This document shows, piece after piece, positions 53,513 through 61,694 of a stretch of 64,000 bases of DNA (within the stretch, counting starts at the first letter, position 1; every line of letters starts with the position of its first letter). The notes beneath the pieces are model-generated. The model was not told the DNA's origin. It saw only the letters and a list, made by a program, of their open reading frames with translations, and did not search any database. A program made the translations under genes and the position numbers. Source of the stretch: Haliscomenobacter hydrossis DSM 1100 (GTDB lineage: Bacteria > Bacteroidota > Bacteroidia > Chitinophagales > Saprospiraceae); NCBI RefSeq assembly GCF_000212735.1, contig NC_015510.1:3126315-3190314 (forward strand), given 5' to 3'.

Positions 53513-54505
53513 TTAACCCAACCAATCCACAAATTCCTCATTCATCCATTTGCGAATGGCATTCAAGTCTTCGCGGGTTTTGACCAGAAGGGACAAATTG
53601 CGCAACAAGAGTGGTTGTACCGCCGCAAGGTCATCCGATTTGAGGTCCATTGGTAATCCCATCATGTTGAGCCAGGCGATAAGTTCGGCAGTAGCGGGTG
53701 GTTTGCGTACCGCTACTTCGCGCACTTTATAGAAGTATTCGATTAATCGATTCAATACCTTTTCTTGCTGCGGAGAAATTTGTTCTTCCAGTCCCAACTG
53801 GCTTTTGGCGATGGCAAAGAGCTGATCGGAAGGTGGAAAAGGGATATGGTAAAAAACACAACGCCGTAAAAAGGCATCGGGCAGGTTTTTCTCCGAGTTG
53901 CTGGTCATGATCACGACGATGCGTTGGGTATCGTGGTGTTTGAACTCACGGTTGTCCAGTTCCTTGATCCTGAAATCCAGGTTTTCAATTTCATTCAGGA
54001 TGTCATTGGGGAAATCCCGCGGCGCCTTGTCTATTTCGTCAATCAACACTACGGTGCTGCGCGGGCCATCGACCACCAGACTCCCCAACAAGTTGCCGTG
54101 CGCCTGTGGATCGGGATAACTCAAGGCAATGGCTTTACCGAGGGCTTGCAGCTCAATAAAGTCGCCCGTTTTGGCCAGGGCTGTACCGTCCTCCCGTTTG
54201 ATGTTCGCCGATTGGAAATGCCCCAGGGCATCATAGGTGTAAAACAGGTCGCGGGCTGCCGACGTCGTTTTGGTGTAAAAGCTAAGTGGATCGGACAAAA
54301 ACTGTACCCCTGCTGATTTGTCTTGCGCCAAATCGTAGGCTACTTTATAGGCCAGTTTGGTTTTACCCGTGCCTGGCTCTCCTGTCAATAAAAGGGGCTG
54401 ACCCAAGGCGATCGCCAATTCTACCGCGTATTGCAAGCCTTCATCCAGTACGTATTGACTGGGGTGAAAGGGTTTGCGCCGATAATCTTGTATTTTTAGT
54501 CTCAT
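53513..54505 (-). CDS. MoxR-family AAA+ ATPase
   Basis: 330 residues from MRLKIQDYRR; an open extension upstream is made of the tandem repeat and is rejected. Walker A GEPGTGKT (residues 42-49), Walker B VVLIDEIDKAPRDFP (about 148-162), sensor 1 MTSNSEKNLPDAFLRR and a C-terminal helical lid. The segment SFYTKTTSAARDLFYTYDAL after the first strand is of the kind found in MoxR proteins of EAD-linked conflict systems. The gene shares its strand with the EAD11 protein gene upstream and faces the VWA gene. Confidence 0.92.
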   Translation of the reverse strand: MRLKIQDYRRKPFHPSQYVLDEGLQYAVELAIALGQPLLLTGEPGTGKTKLAYKVAYDLAQDKSAGVQFLSDPLSFYTKTTSAARDLFYTYDALGHFQSANIKREDGTALAKTGDFIELQALGKAIALSYPDPQAHGNLLGSLVVDGPRSTVVLIDEIDKAPRDFPNDILNEIENLDFRIKELDNREFKHHDTQRIVVIMTSNSEKNLPDAFLRRCVFYHIPFPPSDQLFAIAKSQLGLEEQISPQQEKVLNRLIEYFYKVREVAVRKPPATAELIAWLNMMGLPMDLKSDDLAAVQPLLLRNLSLLVKTREDLNAIRKWMNEEFVDWLG

Positions 54506-54513
54506 GTGTTTAT

Positions 54514-54627
54514 GTTTAAAAAGTTGAGGGAGGTTTAGAAAGTTGAGGAGGTTTAGCCCCGGCACCTCGGCTCCGCTCGGTGACCAGTCTAAACCTCCTC
54601 AACTTTCTAAACCTCCTCAACCTAAAC
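54514..54627. repeat. Stem-loop with 18-bp tandem-repeat arms between the EAD11 and MoxR genes
   Basis: Left arm 54514-54556 and right arm 54589-54627 are complementary over nearly 40 bp, each with two copies of an 18-bp unit (TTGAGGAGGTTTAGAAAG). The right arm contains the last codons and TGA of the EAD11 gene (Gly-Leu-Gly-stop), and the left arm ends 8 bp before the MoxR start codon. The loop (GGCACCTCGGCTCCGCTCGG) is of the dispersed GC-rich type. Confidence 0.88.
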
Positions 54628-55687
54628 CATCATTGTACGATTTAATCAATTCTTGCAAGGTTTCCTGCACATCGATCATATAGTGGTCTGGTGCCCCGTT
54701 GAAGCGTTCCTGAAGGATTTTTTTGCGTTCGCGGGGGTCGGGTTGAATTTTTTTGTGCTTGCCCAACCAGCGGTCGATGTCTGCCAGAGCAACTTTGTTC
54801 AACTCGGGGAGGGCCTGGATTTTGGGATTGTCGTCCACTTTATCCCGTACATCTTGCGCCAAATCAGCGTCTTCTTCTTCAAATTCTACCGAGAAAAAGA
54901 ACAACATCCGCGGTTGGTTGGCATTCAGCGGAACATTGCAAAACTCTTCCATGAACCAGCGCGCGGCTTCCGGCGTATGATCCGAGTACCAGGAATATTT
55001 ATCGATGTTGATGTAGACACAAACGTAGTCCATGCCCGTGAGGTCCCGCACTTGTGGACTGTGCTGAACGATATCGGTCAACTTGCGGCTCAGCAGCGGG
55101 CCCAGTTGATTGGGTTGCAGGGCAAAGGCGGCAAAAATGCCTTTAAGCAGTTCCGTTTTATAGTCCTCCAGGGGCTCGTAACCTTCAAAGGTGATTTCGA
55201 TGGATTTGACTTTACAGGCCACCGCCAGTCCGGCATTGAGGTAATCTAGGCTGCGTCCTTCGAGGTCAAGGACAATGCGCCGAAACATACCCGTGTGCAG
55301 GTGTAAATCGCCGCCGTACAGGTAAAAAAACTGCACTCGTTGATCAGCAGTTGCCTGCAACTGGGCATTAAAGGCCTGGGTTTGTGGGCTGCGGTCGCAG
55401 GTGTAACTGTGGTGCAGGTGCAAGAGGTTGGACTGGCTCTGGTTGTTGAGCAAATCCAGTAAGTCGTTCAAAATCTGATTGTACTCCAGGTTGTAGGCCT
55501 CAGCACTGATGATGCCCTTGGCTTTGTTGGTTTCCAGCCGGCTATACCGCGACTGCAAGGTGGTACTGGTTTTGATAAGCTCCGCATCATTGGCCGCATT
55601 TACCCCTTGAACCCACTCGACGAGTGCTCCTTCCAACTCGCCAGTGGCGAGCAGTTTGCGGATTTTATCTTGTTGGGCTTGGGTCAT
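54617..55687 (-). CDS. EAD11 plus inactive-STAND-like protein of a predicted MoxR-linked conflict system
   Basis: 356 residues. Residues 1-82 fit effector-associated domain 11: IRKLLATGELEGALVEW, LQSRYSRLETNKAKGIISAE and YNQILNDLLDLLNN follow the helix pattern of that adaptor family. From about residue 88 the sequence resembles the inactive STAND (iSTAND) domain: HHSYTCDRSPQTQAF with Cys97-Asp98-Arg99, FFYLYGGDLHLH, MDYVCVYINIDKY and a C-terminal helix; no Walker motif is present. EADs recruit partner effectors by like-with-like contacts. With the MoxR and VWA genes beside it, this suggests an NTP-dependent immune or stress module. The assignment is from remembered patterns. Confidence 0.75.
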   Translation of the reverse strand: MTQAQQDKIRKLLATGELEGALVEWVQGVNAANDAELIKTSTTLQSRYSRLETNKAKGIISAEAYNLEYNQILNDLLDLLNNQSQSNLLHLHHSYTCDRSPQTQAFNAQLQATADQRVQFFYLYGGDLHLHTGMFRRIVLDLEGRSLDYLNAGLAVACKVKSIEITFEGYEPLEDYKTELLKGIFAAFALQPNQLGPLLSRKLTDIVQHSPQVRDLTGMDYVCVYINIDKYSWYSDHTPEAARWFMEEFCNVPLNANQPRMLFFFSVEFEEEDADLAQDVRDKVDDNPKIQALPELNKVALADIDRWLGKHKKIQPDPRERKKILQERFNGAPDHYMIDVQETLQELIKSYNDGLG

Positions 55688-55806
55688 GTTGGGTAATGTG
55701 GGTTCATACGAAACGATCCAGTCGTTCTTGATGTTTTAAATGCTCAGTTTGTAAAATTAGTATTTTTTGGGGTTTGTTGGGATGGAAATTTTGACGGAAA
55801 TTCTTT

Positions 55807-56295
55807 TCAAAGCTCTTCTCCAGCCGCCTGCAAAATAGTTTTCAAAGCCTTTTCACTCAAATAAAAGCCTCCTTCAGTTCTTATGCGTTGCAAATAAGTT
55901 TTCACTTCAAGAATAACACCCAATGCTTTAGCTCTTATCAGCACGCCTCCAATTCCTGTGAACATTAGGTTAAAGGACTTAGCAACCTCTCGTCCTTTTT
56001 TCTCGTCTATGATCAACAAATCAGCTTTTAATTCCAAAGAGAGGGCGATGGCTTCTGCCTCTCCATTGTCCAAAATATCTTTTAAGTCGTTCAAAATTGA
56101 TGAATCGGTGGGGGAAGAAACTTTGATCCATGAAGCCGAAAATATACTTACCTCAATTCCATAATCCTTGAGAAGCAATAACTCTTTGTAAACCGCTTGA
56201 GGAATATTTATTTCACTGAAAATTTTACGCAGAAGCCCCAACTCTCCAATATTTGCTAGAGCGGTCAGTCAGGATGTATCACTAACAATTACCAT
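55807..56295 (-). pseudogene. DUF3368 PIN-like toxin gene with an in-frame TGA at codon 9
   Basis: The ATG at 56295-56293 overlaps the stop of the upstream UPF0175 gene by one base (TAATG). It codes MVIVSDTS, the usual start of DUF3368 with the first catalytic Asp, then TGA (56271-56269), then LTALANIGELGLLRKIFSEI and the rest of the family in the same frame, including GEAEAIALSLELKADLLIID EKKGR. One changed base would restore a 162-residue protein. Re-initiation at a TTG (56241) or elsewhere downstream would lose the first Asp. So the toxin is probably dead. Confidence 0.82.
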
Positions 56296-56567
56296 TAAAG
56301 CTCAGCAAATTTGGCGTTAAACTCAAGCATTGTTTCCACATCATGCCGAGCATCTTCCTCATCGTAATTCAAAGGAATTTCCCGCTTGCCTAACTCTTTC
56401 CAAAAAGCAATTCTAGAGATTCCTGCAAATTCAGCTGCTTTTGAAGAAGATAGATGAAACTCTTTATAGAAAAAAACCGCCAATTCAAGCTTAATTTCTT
56501 GTTCATCTTTACCGATGCTCTCAAGAATTCCATTGGGGATAACTACTGACAGTGGCGTTACAGACAT
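56295..56567 (-). CDS. UPF0175-family antitoxin-like protein
   Basis: 90 residues. IGKDEQEIKLELAVFFYKEF followed by LSSSKAAEFAGISRIAFWKEL is the UPF0175 pattern with a helix-turn-helix, and the C-terminus has IPLNYDEEDARHDVETM. In many genomes UPF0175 stands directly ahead of a DUF3368 PIN gene and is regarded as the antitoxin. Here it overlaps the broken toxin by one base. Codons are AT-rich compared with thrS. A 13-bp palindrome 16 bp upstream may be its operator. Confidence 0.88.
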   Translation of the reverse strand: MSVTPLSVVIPNGILESIGKDEQEIKLELAVFFYKEFHLSSSKAAEFAGISRIAFWKELGKREIPLNYDEEDARHDVETMLEFNAKFAEL

Positions 56568-56583
56568 GTTTACGGTTATTTTG

Positions 56584-56596
56584 CCCTAAAATAGGG
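56584..56596. promoter_or_regulatory. Possible operator of the toxin-antitoxin pair
   Basis: CCCTAAAATAGGG, a perfect inverted repeat with a 3-bp centre, ends 16 bp upstream of the antitoxin start. The antitoxin has an HTH and could bind it. Confidence 0.35.
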
Positions 56597-56629
56597 TTTA
56601 TTGCCCAAAAAAGCAATGCTTATAAAACA

Positions 56630-56668
56630 GCAAGCGCAAGGAAAAGCCTCAACCCTCCTTGCGCTTGC
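56630..56668 (-). terminator. Hairpin downstream of the ompA remnant
   Basis: Arms GCAAGCGCAAGGA (56630-56642) and TCCTTGCGCTTGC (56656-56668), 13 bp perfect, 20 bp past the stop of the remnant. The intact ompA at 62.2 kb has a hairpin at the same relative place. Confidence 0.6.
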
Positions 56669-56687
56669 CAATTCTTCTTATTTCATT

Positions 56688-56782
56688 TTACTTTTCCCCC
56701 TTCTTCGCCGATTCCACCAAAGCCTTGCTTGCAACGATCGCAATTGCTACCCGGCGGTTTTGTTCACGGCCAGACAGGAGGC
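56688..56782 (-). pseudogene. Remnant of an OmpA-family gene (last about 30 codons)
   Basis: Minus-strand reading gives LSGREQNRRVAIAIVASKAL then VESAKKGEK and TAA. This is almost the same as the end of the OmpA lipoprotein at 62184-62882, where the order is VSGREQNRRVEIAIVASKAL, VESAKKGEK, stop. Similarity ends near 56782, directly before the repeat array that precedes the DUF234 ATPase gene. So a second ompA copy existed here and lost everything but its end. Confidence 0.85.
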
Positions 56783-56790
56783 ATCAAATC

Positions 56791-56892
56791 TATACTTTGC
56801 TAAATCTGTATCTTTTTATCCACTTTTAGCAGCGTATAAATTTGTATACTTTGCTAAATCTATCTATTTTTAACCACATTTAGCAGAGTATA
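56791..56892. repeat. Two tandem 54-bp inverted-repeat units upstream of the DUF234 ATPase gene
   Basis: TATACTTTGCTAAAT at 56791-56805 and again at 56845-56859, exactly 54 bp apart. Each is followed by a complementary arm: TTTTAGCAGCGTATA (56824-56838) and ATTTAGCAGAGTATA (56878-56892, 14 of 15). The loop (CTGTATCTTTTTATCCAC / CTATCTATTTTTAACCAC) is also alike. The second unit ends 10 bp before the ATG, so it must be in or near the mRNA leader. Confidence 0.85.
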
Positions 56893-56902
56893 AGTCAAAA
56901 TC

Positions 56903-58333
56903 ATGCAACAACTCATTGGCAGAATCGAGGAGCAAAAATCATTAAAAAACCTACTGCAATCACCAGAAGCAGAGTTGGTTGCGATAACGGGCCGGCGGCG
57001 TGTTGGCAAAACGTTTTTAGTGACGCAATGTTACCAAGCCCAAATTGTTTTTGATCTGGTGGGTATACAGGATGGCGCTTTGAATGTACAGTTGCAAAAC
57101 TTTGCTGACCAGTTTTCGGCGTATTCACAAAGTGAGCACCCGATTAGTACGCCTCATAGTTGGGCCGAAGCCTTTAAAATTTTGCGCATTTTTCTCCAAA
57201 AAAGACTCTCATCAACCGAAAAGAAAGTCGTATTTTTTGATGAACTGCCTTGGTTGGCCACCCAAAAATCAAGTTTTTTACAAGCCTTTGGGTATTTTTG
57301 GAACAGTTGGGCTTCTCGTCAGAATTTAATCATTGTGATTTGTGGCTCTGCCGCCTCCTGGATGATTCAGCGCGTTGTGAATGACACCGGTGGTTTGCAC
57401 AATCGCATCACCAAACGCCTGCACCTGGAGCCTTTCACCCTGAGCGAAACCGAAGCTTACTTAAAAACGCGCCATCATTCCTTTAGCCGCTACCAAATCA
57501 CCGAATTGTACATGGCAATGGGTGGCATTCCTCATTATTTAAAAGAGCTCAATTCAGCCTACAGCATTGTTCAAAATATTGACCGCATTTGTTTTGCTAA
57601 ACAGGGCTTGCTGAGCGATGAATTCAATCGGCTTTATTTTTCGCTATTTACCCATGCAGAAAGACACATCCAAGTGGTGCGTACTTTGGCCAGCAAAAAA
57701 CAAGGCATGACGCGTAGCGAGTTAGCACAGCAGGCGAAATTAGAAGCAAATGGTGGTTTGACCAAAGTGTTGAATGATTTAATCCAATCTGGTTTTGTTG
57801 CTGAATATTACCCTTTTGACAAAAAGAAAAAAGAAAAAATTTACCGGGTCTGCGATGAGTATTCCTTATTTTATCTTCAATTTGTGGAGCAAAATCGCTT
57901 TCAAGGGGGCAATATCTGGCAGCATTTGAGCCAAACTGCGGGCTATAAAACCTGGACGGGTTATGCGTTTGAAAACATTTGCCTTAAACACATTGAGCGC
58001 ATCAAACAAGCGATGAGTATAGCAGGGATTTACAGTCGGGCAGCATCGTTTTACAAAAAAAGCACCAATACTGAGCAAGGCCTGCAAATCGACCTCGTCC
58101 TCGAACGCAATGACCATACGATCAACCTGTTTGAAGTCAAATTTTACAACCAGGTTTTTACCCTGAGCAAAGAATATGCCGATCACCTACGTCAAGTGAT
58201 GGGGCGTTTTCAAGAGCTTACGGCTACTAAAAAACACGTGGCCTGGGTTTTAATCTCCACTTTTGGCCTGGTAGAGAATATGCATTCGCGGGGTTTGGTG
58301 AGTCAGGCTTTGAGTTTGGATGATTTGTTTTGA
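56903..58333 (+). CDS. AAA+ ATPase with C-terminal DUF234 nuclease-like domain
   Basis: 476 residues. LIGRIEEQKSLKNLL, Walker A GRRRVGKT (residues 30-37), Walker B KKVVFFDELPWLAT and CGSAASWM form the archaeal-type ATPase domain (PF01637 group). A winged helix follows (KQGMTRSELAQQAKLEANGG), then the DUF234 region with LQIDLVLERNDHTINLFEVK F, the D...EVK of a PD-(D/E)XK fold. The family occurs in many copies in archaea and Bacteroidota and is suspected to be mobile. The junction with the ompA remnant supports an insertion here. Confidence 0.92.
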   Translation: MQQLIGRIEEQKSLKNLLQSPEAELVAITGRRRVGKTFLVTQCYQAQIVFDLVGIQDGALNVQLQNFADQFSAYSQSEHPISTPHSWAEAFKILRIFLQKRLSSTEKKVVFFDELPWLATQKSSFLQAFGYFWNSWASRQNLIIVICGSAASWMIQRVVNDTGGLHNRITKRLHLEPFTLSETEAYLKTRHHSFSRYQITELYMAMGGIPHYLKELNSAYSIVQNIDRICFAKQGLLSDEFNRLYFSLFTHAERHIQVVRTLASKKQGMTRSELAQQAKLEANGGLTKVLNDLIQSGFVAEYYPFDKKKKEKIYRVCDEYSLFYLQFVEQNRFQGGNIWQHLSQTAGYKTWTGYAFENICLKHIERIKQAMSIAGIYSRAASFYKKSTNTEQGLQIDLVLERNDHTINLFEVKFYNQVFTLSKEYADHLRQVMGRFQELTATKKHVAWVLISTFGLVENMHSRGLVSQALSLDDLF

Positions 58334-58364
58334 GAGGGAGGCGGGAAGCCGAATTGATGAGGGG

Positions 58365-61262
58365 TCATAGACTCTGTTTTTTTTCTTCAACTTCGCGCCA
58401 TTTTTCTTCTAAATGAATGAGGCGGCTCATTAAGGATCCTTGGCCTACTTTTAGGAAGCCAATCGGAAATTCTCCATACGCCTCATTTATATTGTTTTCT
58501 ACATAGGCGATAATTTCTATTTGATAAAAATACCAGTCATTTGTTTGAAGAACATGAGCTATGTATTCTCTTTGATTTAATTTGCTGTAGTCGATCGCAT
58601 TGAAATTTTTGGTTTTTCTTATATATTCCTTAGTGATAAAATAAATTGCGGCCATTAAAAAAGGTGTAGCTAAAAGCATAATCCCGATTGCTACAAAATG
58701 AATTGAATAAAGAAAAGAAATGTTATAAAAAATAGAGACTAAGGAAGATATAATAGCCATAATCAAAATAACAACAGTTGACATTAACGCCCCTTTTCTT
58801 GAAATCATAAAGTCAATAGTTGGAAAGAAGGGAATCGTGTTGATAAATTTGTTTTTTTTAGCAAAATGTTTTTTTCTTAGAATTGGCTCTACTACCATGA
58901 AGTTAATAAAAACAAGACCTATAGATATACAAAAAGAGTAAATCATAAAATAGGCATATTTTTCTAGTGTCTTAGGAAAGAATTCAAGGATTGTCATGAA
59001 GATCATGCCCAAAATCAAAAATAGGACTAACATAATACTATTGAATAAAAGCATCCATTCTTCTTTTTGTTTCCATAGAACAATATGTTTTATGTTTTTG
59101 AAAGCCTCTGAAAGAGACAAAGAAAAGAGTAGTTCTCTGGATGACATACCAATTTTTATTGCATTAGAAGAAGATAGTAGTAGTGAAGTTTTCCACATTT
59201 GCTTTTTTCGATTTGAAAAACGGTTATCTATGGTTAAAATTATCATCTCTTCTAGATAGTCACTTATAGAATCTAAATGTCTACAACTACGTAATGCTAC
59301 TTCATTGATGTAAGAATCCCACAAACCAAAGGCAATGAAAGCTCCTTGATCAATGTATTTTTTATCTAAAATTCCTAGTGCCTCTACTGCACTTATTATA
59401 ACAATGGGATTATTATCTTGATGAATTTCTTTCAGAATCAAATGACCAAATTCATCTTTGTAATCCTCCAAACATTCTGTTCTTCCTCTAAGAGCTTCAG
59501 CTAAAAATTTCAAAGAGTGTTTAGCTCTTATGTTTTTCAAACTTTCAGCATTGAAAACTTCTATGGTGCATTGAGAAACAATCTTTTTTACTTGGTTAAG
59601 TGGAGCGACACCACAATACAGAATTAAAGCATCTCTCCATTTTGAGTCAGTTGGAATACTATCAATTGGAACTTCAAATTCAGGGCTATTCACCCAATCG
59701 CAAACAACGAAATACTCGTAAAGCCGTCGATGAGAGAAACTAAATAAATTGCCAGAATTTATATTTCCCCGAGCAATTCTAGTAAAACGCAGCACTTGAA
59801 TGATGTCATCAAATTTAGGATGCGCTGCAACTTGTCGCAGCTCTTCTAAGGGTGCTTGCAGGCTATCCGAAGAAAAAATTGCTGTAGCCATTTTCACAGC
59901 TTGCTCATGTATTTCCTCAAAAGAAATGGATTCTTTTCCTAAACGCTTCTGAGCCTGTTGGATAGACTTTTTAATGTAATTTGCATAAAGCTCAGCTTGA
60001 TTTTGAGGAAGTTGACTTTCATTGTTGGCCAGATAGCTTTGCAGCAAAGAGGTCATAAAAGGATTACGTAGAATTGGGGTGAGATCAGGCCGTGACCGAA
60101 ACAATTGGGCTACGGCATCTGCCCCCATTTTTCCTGCTTGGGTTAGGGTTAGTTCAATTTTTTCGTGCGTAAATGGCCGAACCCTTAAAATAGTACAATT
60201 GTCAAGGTATTCTTCATGGGGCATGCGGTGCTCTCTGGAGGCCAGAATGCCTCTAGATCGGGGCTGTTTGGCACCGACTAAAAATTCTCGACACACTTTT
60301 GTTAAGTCAGTAATGAGTTTTGAGTTAGCATTTGTCCCTAGTACTTGAGGGATTTCATCAAAAGAGTCAAGTACGAAAAAGAGATTGCCATTTTCATCCA
60401 GCACATCATAATATTTCTCAAAAAAATCAGCCAAATGGCGATCTTTGTTTTGTAAACTTTCTTTTACGAATGCCTCTAAATCCTGCCAAGTTGGTGGATT
60501 TTTGCTCCAATCCTTGTCACTTTCCCACTCTTTTAGGTTGACATAAATAGGGATGTATTCTTTTTTAACTGAGTCCTTTAATAAGTCTAAGCATAGTTTT
60601 CGGAGGGCAACACTTTTACCAGAACCTGGTTCTCCAATCAATAGAAATAATCGGTCATTGGATTTTTTGATTGCACCTAGCAAATCAGCGATAACTCTTT
60701 TGATGCCTTTACTGGTTTTCATTTCCACCTCGGCATCAAGAGGAGTATAATATTCGTTGCTCCAGTTGGTATCTCGGTCGATATCACGAATTTGAGCTTT
60801 TAAACCTTCACAAACATTTTCCCACTTTTGTTTAATGGTTAGGCCTTCGACTAATTTATCAATTGGTTTTTGAGCAGTAGTTTGCTTGTCCTTCTCTTTT
60901 GTGGAATTGAATATAATAATGGTCACAATAAGCAAGAATCCTAGCATAACTGGATCTGGACTGTTTAATGGAATCTTGAAATGAGGGAAGAACTGCAAGA
61001 TGATATTGATAACAAGATTCCAACCTAGCCATGTATTGGCTGTGGCAGCACCAAGTAGCGCTATCCATGCCATTCTTACTAGCAAATTAGACTTATCCGA
61101 AAGCCAAACATGCCTTGCTAAAGTGATGATAGAGATAACGGTAAAAATCAAGCCTGCTGTTAATAGCCAACCTCCAAAGGACCATCCAAGGAAAATTGTA
61201 ACAATGCTGATAATCAACACAACTATAAGAACCTGACTTCTTTCTGTCCAATTTTGAATCAT
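58365..61262 (-). CDS. Membrane-bound NACHT NTPase (bNACHT-like)
   Basis: 965 residues. Three or four helices occupy residues about 11-120 (VLIVVLIISIVTIFLGWSFG and others). A NACHT domain follows: YYTPLDAEVEM, Walker A GEPGSGKS (210-217), IPIYVNLKEWES and Walker B LFFVLDSFDEIP (294-305), with the small-residue/acidic pattern D-x-x-DE typical of NACHT. A winged-helix and helical region with weak repeat character (about 450-700) comes next, then four to six more helices (about 725-880) and a soluble tail. Codon use is clearly AT-rich against neighbours, suggesting horizontal transfer. Many bacterial NACHT proteins defend against phage; helices could disrupt the membrane. Confidence 0.88.
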   Translation of the reverse strand: MIQNWTERSQVLIVVLIISIVTIFLGWSFGGWLLTAGLIFTVISIITLARHVWLSDKSNLLVRMAWIALLGAATANTWLGWNLVINIILQFFPHFKIPLNSPDPVMLGFLLIVTIIIFNSTKEKDKQTTAQKPIDKLVEGLTIKQKWENVCEGLKAQIRDIDRDTNWSNEYYTPLDAEVEMKTSKGIKRVIADLLGAIKKSNDRLFLLIGEPGSGKSVALRKLCLDLLKDSVKKEYIPIYVNLKEWESDKDWSKNPPTWQDLEAFVKESLQNKDRHLADFFEKYYDVLDENGNLFFVLDSFDEIPQVLGTNANSKLITDLTKVCREFLVGAKQPRSRGILASREHRMPHEEYLDNCTILRVRPFTHEKIELTLTQAGKMGADAVAQLFRSRPDLTPILRNPFMTSLLQSYLANNESQLPQNQAELYANYIKKSIQQAQKRLGKESISFEEIHEQAVKMATAIFSSDSLQAPLEELRQVAAHPKFDDIIQVLRFTRIARGNINSGNLFSFSHRRLYEYFVVCDWVNSPEFEVPIDSIPTDSKWRDALILYCGVAPLNQVKKIVSQCTIEVFNAESLKNIRAKHSLKFLAEALRGRTECLEDYKDEFGHLILKEIHQDNNPIVIISAVEALGILDKKYIDQGAFIAFGLWDSYINEVALRSCRHLDSISDYLEEMIILTIDNRFSNRKKQMWKTSLLLSSSNAIKIGMSSRELLFSLSLSEAFKNIKHIVLWKQKEEWMLLFNSIMLVLFLILGMIFMTILEFFPKTLEKYAYFMIYSFCISIGLVFINFMVVEPILRKKHFAKKNKFINTIPFFPTIDFMISRKGALMSTVVILIMAIISSLVSIFYNISFLYSIHFVAIGIMLLATPFLMAAIYFITKEYIRKTKNFNAIDYSKLNQREYIAHVLQTNDWYFYQIEIIAYVENNINEAYGEFPIGFLKVGQGSLMSRLIHLEEKWREVEEKKQSL

Positions 61263-61307
61263 CTTTTTACTATTTCACTTGAGCAAGAAAATACGCGGGT
61301 TCAGTTT

Positions 61308-61694
61308 TTACAAAATGATTACCCCATTCACTCGCTCAAAATGCTTACGATTAAGTGTAGCCAACGGCAAATCATACTGCAGTGCACTTGCCGCAATTAA
61401 AATATCCCTGAATTCGATGAGTTGATTTTTGGTACGTAGGTCGCGATAAATTTCGCTGGCGATTTTGGCGGTATCGATATTGAAATCCAGGATATTGATT
61501 TCCACACAAACCGTTTCAACATCTAATCTTTTAGCCTCTGAAGTAGAACCATTTAAAAGCTCGAATACCGAAATGGTAGACAAATAAAGCCTGTTGTCTT
61601 TGAATAATTTGATAAAGTTTGTTTGTGCTCGATTATGGCTACGAAGGTAATCAATCACAATTGACGTATCAACTAAAACTCCACTACTTTCCAT
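61308..61694 (-). CDS. vapC: VapC-type PIN-domain toxin
   Basis: 128 residues with a complete PIN active site: Asp9 in LVDTSIVIDYLR, Glu45 in STISVFELLNG, Asp97 in EFRDILIAASAL and the following ATLNRKHFERV. It should be a ribonuclease that cuts a tRNA or rRNA when freed from the antitoxin. The start overlaps the end of the antitoxin gene by 22 bp, so translation is probably coupled. Confidence 0.93.
   Translation of the reverse strand: MESSGVLVDTSIVIDYLRSHNRAQTNFIKLFKDNRLYLSTISVFELLNGSTSEAKRLDVETVCVEINILDFNIDTAKIASEIYRDLRTKNQLIEFRDILIAASALQYDLPLATLNRKHFERVNGVIIL

Noticed and set aside
56269-56271. TGA in the DUF3368 gene as a selenocysteine codon
   Set aside because: The position follows SDTS and normally holds Pro or another common residue, the family is not a selenoprotein, and no SECIS-like hairpin is apparent after it.
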